Below, piece by piece: positions 62,790-64,000 of a DNA stretch of 64,000 nucleotides. Source of the DNA: Chionis minor (lineage: Eukaryota; Chordata; Aves; Charadriiformes; Chionididae); the NCBI GenBank assembly GCA_013398295.1, contig VZSF01000019.1, positions 124,001 to 188,000 on the forward strand, read 5' to 3'. A program made the position numbers and the translations under genes. The notes under the pieces are model-generated. The model ran no database searches, was not told the DNA's origin, and saw only the letters and a list, made by a program, of their open reading frames with translations. How positions within the stretch are numbered: the stretch's first letter is position 1; every line of letters starts with the position of its first letter.

Positions 62790-63180
62790 CAGATGGTAGA
62801 TTCACCATCTGCTGCCCCTTTGTGAGCAGCCTGTGCCTCGCATGGACCTTGTGGTGTGTCCATGTTGGGGGCCAAGAGTCCCGTTACTGCACCGCGAGCT
62901 TCCTAAAGGGAGGCAGCGCAGTTGTGTTCCTCCTCATGGCACAGGGTTAATGCGGCTGGTGCGACTGGGTGCCTGGTAGCCAGCACCTTCCGTGGAGTGG
63001 AGGAAAATTAAGGAGCCCTTGTTTTCAGGCAGGAGGTCAACAGCTCTATCTGCAGTGCAGCTCATCTCGTGAGGTTCACGACTTGGCTCGTGGCTGTTGG
63101 CCACACGATGTGGCTGTAGGGTCGGGACCGTTCTGCCCGCCTGTACGTTGCTTCTGTGGATATAGAAGCTGTTTGCGGTG
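62790..63180. promoter_or_regulatory. CpG-rich patch, possible internal promoter or enhancer
   Basis: GC-rich relative to its flanks. I count 16 CpGs between 62,881 and 63,180, clustered in two groups, including GTCGGGACCGTTCTGCCCGC. It has no CR1 or ERVL landmarks and no clear exon. It lies 11 kb downstream of the main CpG island and 0.2 kb before the X-box motif. Confidence 0.35.
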
Positions 63181-64000
63181 ATGTTGTGTCTGCGTTCTGT
63201 TTGCTGTAATTAAGACTGCTATACATAGAGTTGGAGTTCTGAACATGCTGCTTTTGATTTAAACTGACAGATGGGAGTATTTTCTTGCGCAGCTTCTGAC
63301 TGGCTTGTGAAATGTGGAAACCTGTTACGGGTATTCTCTTAGACACAAAATAAAGGTCGCAATTTAGGTAGCAAGTTTACAAGTTTGTTACAGCAGTTAA
63401 AGAGGTTGCCATGGAAACAACACCTAAATTGGGATCTATAGTTAGTTAAGACATTCCGTAGTTGAATCGCTTCGTATCATTCTGTGGCATGGTTACTTGT
63501 GTTTTCTCTTTTAATGCACCTCATAATAGCTATTGTATTGTCAGGGCACTAGCTGTAATTCAGAATGTCATTTAATTGTGTTTGCTCAAAACACTGTGAA
63601 AGGATTAGATTGTCAGCATTAAAAAATTTGCAAAGTTATAGAAATACAGAAATGTTCCTAGGTAGGACTAGCCAAGTAAGCAGAGGTGACTGACTAGAAG
63701 TGACAGGTATCTTGTCTTTTGCAATGATGGAGGATATTCATGTAAGTGGTAGTGTGTTACAGTTTTAAGTGCACATATTTGATAAATCACAGCCACAGGG
63801 GTAACTTTATATTTATGAATAGCTAGGCAGGTTTTTTTATTCGATACCCTCCTTTCCAAACCTTTCATGAGACTTGTGGTGCACTGTAGGTAGGACTCCC
63901 CTTTACGTCTGTTCAGAAGCTGTATTTGAGGTAAATTAACAGATCTGGGTAAGCATTGCTTCCAGCCGTGAGCACATTAAACTCGGAGCTGTTAAAAATG
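63181..64000. other. T-rich sequence, probably intronic
   Basis: No gene or transposon is recognised before the window ends. It contains the X-box at 63,405. Confidence 0.5.
63405..63418. promoter_or_regulatory. RFX-type X-box
   Basis: GTTGCCATGGAAAC matches the dyad bound by RFX factors (GTTGCCATGGCAAC type) at 13 of 14 positions. RFX sites control ciliary and MHC class II genes. The site follows a CpG-rich patch, which raises the chance that it is used; this remains sequence-only evidence. Confidence 0.4.

Overview
The window looks like nuclear DNA from a bird. The repeats are CR1 LINEs, all 5'-truncated and ending in the typical ATTCTATG-like 3' tail, plus two solo LTRs of the avian ERVL kind. 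There are a few short microsatellites and no recognisable SINE. Most of the DNA is AT-rich and non-coding. I found no complete protein-coding gene, no tRNA, rRNA or known ncRNA gene, and no CRISPR array. Nothing here is prokaryotic, so operons, RBSs and intrinsic terminators do not apply.

Left part (1 to about 48 kb). This is gene-poor AT-rich sequence with CR1 fragments at 1.1 kb (+), 7.0-8.4 kb (+, with a broken reverse-transcriptase reading frame), 12.4 kb (+), 19.1 kb (-), 32.7-33.4 kb (+, disturbed by an N gap and an exact 118-bp duplication that looks like an assembly error), 38.1 kb (+) and 41.4-42.5 kb (-). Solo ERVL-type LTRs lie at 17.3-17.8 kb and 21.6-22.1 kb. Three unexplained GC-rich patches stand out, at 4.9-5.4 kb, 25.5-25.9 kb and 48.77-49.01 kb. 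Several short, near-perfect inverted repeats are present; the best is at 45,709-45,744.

Centre (48.7-52 kb). A CpG island with Sp1-type GC boxes and no TATA box emerges from a 939-nt assembly gap (50,716-51,654) and is the only convincing promoter in the window. On its left edge a short minus-strand reading frame ends at a good splice donor (50,579/50,578) and could be a coding exon. By eye, the plus strand is T-rich and G-rich to the right of the island, and A-rich over roughly 40-50 kb to its left. That pattern would fit a plus-strand transcript running right out of the island, possibly paired with a divergent minus-strand one.

Right part (52-64 kb). This is best read as the long 5' intron(s) of a plus-strand gene whose body lies beyond the window. 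It carries three more CR1 copies (52.3 kb -, 57.3-58.4 kb +, 59.1-59.7 kb -), two weak candidate exons (56.8 kb and 60.6-60.7 kb), a CpG-rich patch at 62.88-63.18 kb and an RFX-type X-box at 63,405. I cannot name the gene. I did not find evidence of a new biological system; the leads most worth checking are the promoter region, the candidate exons and the assembly anomaly.
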